Shown here in pieces: positions 61,854 to 64,000 of a DNA stretch of 64,000 nucleotides (positions are counted from its first letter, which is position 1; the number at the start of each line of letters is the position of its first letter). The stretch covers positions 248,001 to 312,000 of the forward strand of contig NZ_VEDO01000005.1 of NCBI RefSeq assembly GCF_007677875.1, written 5' to 3'. The notes under the pieces were generated by a model. The model was given only the letters and a program-made list of their open reading frames with translations. It searched no databases and was not told where the DNA came from. Origin of the DNA: Variovorax boronicumulans. Its GTDB lineage: Bacteria > Pseudomonadota > Gammaproteobacteria > Burkholderiales > Burkholderiaceae_C. Made by a program: the position numbers and the translations under genes.

Positions 61854-62036
61854 ATGCTGCCCCATTCCCCCGCGCCAGCCGAAGCGCCCACCCCTGAAGC
61901 GCCGTTCTGGCGCAGCGCATTGCGCCATCTCGGCGCTGCGCTGCTGGCCGTCGCCGTCATTGCGTTGGCCGTGGGCCTGCTGTCCATGCCCGTGAAGGCG
62001 CAGCCGGCCTGGGCCGCGACGACCGGCAACCACTGA
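61854..62036 (+). CDS. Small single-pass membrane protein at the head of the ssu operon
   Basis: 60 residues: Pro/Ala/Glu-rich N-terminus, one membrane helix (LGAALLAVAVIALAVGLLSM), short exported tail (KAQPAWAATTGNH) if the N-terminus stays inside. No family recognised. It starts the operon and ends 21 bases before ssuA. It could be a leader or a small partner of the uptake system. The tail ending in A-x-A motifs could also be a cleavable signal with almost no mature part. Confidence 0.6.
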   Translation: MLPHSPAPAEAPTPEAPFWRSALRHLGAALLAVAVIALAVGLLSMPVKAQPAWAATTGNH

Positions 62037-62057
62037 ACCTTTGCAGAAAACCAAGAC

Positions 62058-63014
62058 ATGACTTCCACCTTTCTCGCGCGGCGCCGCCTGGTCCGCGCTA
62101 CAGCCGCCGCGCTGGCCCTGCCCGCGGTGGGCGCCTTCGCCCAGGCCCCGCAACGCACGCTGCGCATCGGCCACCAAAAGGGCGCGCTCAACGTGCTCAA
62201 GGGCCGCGGCACGCTGGGCAAGCGTCTGGCGCCGCTGGGCGTGGCCATCCAATGGACCGAGTTCACGGCCGGCCCGGTGCAGCTGGAGGCGCTCAACGTC
62301 GGCTCGATCGACTTCGGCGACGTGGGCGAGGCCCCGCCGATCTTTGCCCAGGCCGCGGGCGCCCCGCTGGCCTACGTGGCCGCCACCGTGCCGCGCCCGG
62401 CCTCGGAGGCGGTGCTCGTGCCCGGGCAGTCGGCCATCCGGAACGTGGCCGACCTCAAGGGCAAGAAGATCGCGCTGAACAAGGGCAGCAACGTCCACTA
62501 CTTCATCGTCAAGCTGTTCGAGAAGCACGGCCTGGCGTACAGCGACCTGAACCTGGTCTACCTGCCGCCGGCCGATGCGCGCGCGGCCTTCGAGAAGGGC
62601 TCGGTCGACGCCTGGGTGATCTGGGACCCATTCCTGGCCGCCGCCGAGAAGACGCTGGGCGCGCGCGTGTTGGCCGATGCCCAGGGCGTGGTGGGCAACC
62701 GGGCCTACTACTTCTCTTCGCTGGACTACGCGGCGAAGAACGCCGATATGCTGGCCATCGTCACCGAGGAGATCGATGCACTGGACCGCTGGGCCGAGTC
62801 CCACAAGGACGCCTTCGCGGCCGAACTCGCGGCGCTGCTGGGCCTGCCCAAGGCGGTGCTGGACCTGTCGGTCGGCCGCAGCCGCTACGGCACGACGCCG
62901 ATCACGCGCGCGATCCTCGCGGAGCAGCAGCAGATCGCCGACACCTTCCACGCATTGAAGCTCATCCCCAAGCCCATCACGGTGCGCGAGGCCGCCGCGC
63001 CCGGCATTGCCTGA
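62058..63014 (+). CDS. ssuA: Aliphatic sulfonate ABC transporter periplasmic-binding protein
   Basis: 318 residues. Signal peptide RRRLVRATAAALALPAVGAFAQ. The family core is clear: LRIGHQKGALNVLKGRGTL, VQLEALNVGSIDFGDVGEAPPIFAQAAGAPLAYVA, KGKKIALNKGSNVHYFIVKLFEKHGL and DARAAFEKGSVDAWVIWDPFLA. It binds alkanesulfonates in the periplasm for the SsuBC importer. ssuD follows after 6 bases. The importer genes are presumably beyond the window. Confidence 0.93.
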   Translation: MTSTFLARRRLVRATAAALALPAVGAFAQAPQRTLRIGHQKGALNVLKGRGTLGKRLAPLGVAIQWTEFTAGPVQLEALNVGSIDFGDVGEAPPIFAQAAGAPLAYVAATVPRPASEAVLVPGQSAIRNVADLKGKKIALNKGSNVHYFIVKLFEKHGLAYSDLNLVYLPPADARAAFEKGSVDAWVIWDPFLAAAEKTLGARVLADAQGVVGNRAYYFSSLDYAAKNADMLAIVTEEIDALDRWAESHKDAFAAELAALLGLPKAVLDLSVGRSRYGTTPITRAILAEQQQIADTFHALKLIPKPITVREAAAPGIA

Positions 63015-63020
63015 TCCACC

Positions 63021-64000
63021 ATGCAAGTCTTCTGGTTCCTCCCCACCCACGGCGACAGCCGCTACCTGGGCACCGGCGAAGGTGCGCGCCAGGTCGATCT
63101 TGCCTATCTGCAGCAGGTGGCCGGCGCGGCCGACCGCCTGGGCTACGAGGGTGTGCTGATCCCCACCGGCCGCTCCTGCGAAGACCCCTGGGTGATCGCC
63201 TCCAGCCTGGTCGGCGCGACGCAGCGGCTCAAGTTCCTCGTGGCCGTGCGCCCGGGCCTGCACCAGCCGGCGCTGGCTGCGCGCATGGCCGCGACCTTCG
63301 ACCGCCTTTCGGGCGGGCGCCTGCTCGTGAACCTGGTCACCGGTGGCGACCAGGGCGAGCTCGAAGGCGACGGGGTGTTCCAGGACCATGCAGCGCGCTA
63401 CGAGCAGTCGGCCGAGTTCATCCGCATCTGGCGCGAGATCCTCGCGCGCAGCCACGGCACCGAAAGCTACGACTTCGACGGCAGGCACCTGCGCGTGAAG
63501 GGCGCGCGGCTGCTCTACCCACCCGTGCAGAAGCCGCATCCGCCAGTGTGGTTCGGCGGCTCCTCGCCGGCCGCGCAGGAGCTGGCGGCCGAGCAGGTCG
63601 AGGCCTATCTGAGCTGGGGTGAGCCGCCGGCCGATGTGGCGGCCAAGATCGAGGAAGTGCGCGGGCGCGCCAGACGCCTGGGCCGCACGCTGCAGTTCGG
63701 CATCCGCCTGCACGTGATCGTGCGCGAGACGGAGCAAGAGGCCTGGAACGCGGCCGACGCGCTGATCAGCCGGCTTGACGACGCCACCGTGGACCGCGCC
63801 CAGGCGGTGTTCGCCAGGATGGACTCGGTCGGCCAGCAGCGCATGGCCGCGCTGCACGCCAAGGCCCGGGCCCAGGATGGAGCACACAGCCGCTCGCGCG
63901 CGGCGCTGGAGATCAGCCCCAACCTGTGGGCCGGTGTGGGCCTGGTGCGCGGCGGCGCGGGCACGGCCCTCGTGGGCAGCCCGCAGAGCGTGGCCGCGCG
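63021..64000 (+). CDS. ssuD: FMNH2-dependent alkanesulfonate monooxygenase (3' end cut by window edge)
   Basis: The first 326 residues are visible; the family has about 380. [57 protein letters not shown] is typical, as are [39 protein letters not shown] and [26 protein letters not shown]. It uses reduced FMN and O2 to release sulfite from alkanesulfonates, yielding an aldehyde. The NADPH-FMN reductase SsuE is not in the window. ATG 63021 is 6 bases after the ssuA stop. Confidence 0.94.
   Translation, partial: MQVFWFLPTHGDSRYLGTGEGARQVDLAYLQQVAGAADRLGYEGVLIPTGRSCEDPWVIASSLVGATQRLKFLVAVRPGLHQPALAARMAATFDRLSGGRLLVNLVTGGDQGELEGDGVFQDHAARYEQSAEFIRIWREILARSHGTESYDFDGRHLRVKGARLLYPPVQKPHPPVWFGGSSPAAQELAAEQVEAYLSWGEPPADVAAKIEEVRGRARRLGRTLQFGIRLHVIVRETEQEAWNAADALISRLDDATVDRAQAVFARMDSVGQQRMAALHAKARAQDGAHSRSRAALEISPNLWAGVGLVRGGAGTALVGSPQSVAA

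Overview
The window is very GC-rich, densely packed DNA from a free-living betaproteobacterium. I infer a Comamonadaceae-like member of the Burkholderiales from three things: several Bug-type (tripartite tricarboxylate) periplasmic binding proteins, CaiB/BaiF CoA-transferases with acyl-CoA dehydrogenases, and a dispersed structured 3'-UTR repeat. No rRNA, tRNA, insertion sequence, phage gene or CRISPR array was seen.

Layout. (1) 1-1536: end of an acyl-CoA catabolic block (CoA-transferase, MaoC-like hydratase). (2) 1744-9198: a glycan locus. Five overlapping minus-strand genes (GT4, GT9, carbamoyltransferase, GT2, UDP-glucuronate decarboxylase-like epimerase) face a further plus-strand glycosyltransferase. 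(3) 9502-20556: a signalling block with an unusual sensor that lacks its ATPase domain, a PRC-barrel protein, a shortened CheB, a 1546-residue CheB/CheR/PAS/kinase hybrid, a degenerate kinase and an NtrC-type sigma-54 activator. (4) 20759-25721: DUF378 membrane protein, second GT9, GmhB-type phosphatase, an RpoN paralogue with a small coupled gene, a lipoprotein and a membrane-anchored hemerythrin. (5) 25766-42670: a long catabolic array (Bug proteins, SDRs, VOC and NTF2 proteins, ADP-forming acyl-CoA synthetase, enoyl-CoA hydratase, two acyl-CoA dehydrogenases, flavin reductase, luciferase-like monooxygenase, LysR regulator, SMP-30 lactonase, CoA-transferase). (6) 42798-47310: PEP-CTERM protein, Tat-exported phospholipase C, LysR, RidA. 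(7) 47546-60864: stress and redox genes (ferritin-like protein, ZIP transporter, ECF sigma with ChrR-type anti-sigma, DUF1003 protein, large catalase, isochorismatase-like hydrolase, PQQ sugar dehydrogenase fused to a PEBP domain, YdeP-like molybdoenzyme). (8) 60866-64000: a TSUP transporter and the start of a sulfonate operon (ssuA, ssuD).

The most interesting signal is in regions 2-4. Nine intergenic sites match the sigma-54 (-24/-12) promoter pattern GGCACG-N4-TTGC closely, five of them exactly at those ten bases. Each lies just upstream of a gene in the 2-25 kb block and points into it, including the rpoN paralogue itself. I propose that this block is one self-contained sigma-54 regulon: a dedicated sigma factor, its activator, degenerate sensors, and the enzymes for a carbamoylated heptose/xylose-type surface glycan. 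At three sites the predicted +1 falls on or within three bases of the annotated start codon, suggesting leaderless messages. The motifs were found by eye and no promoter has been mapped.
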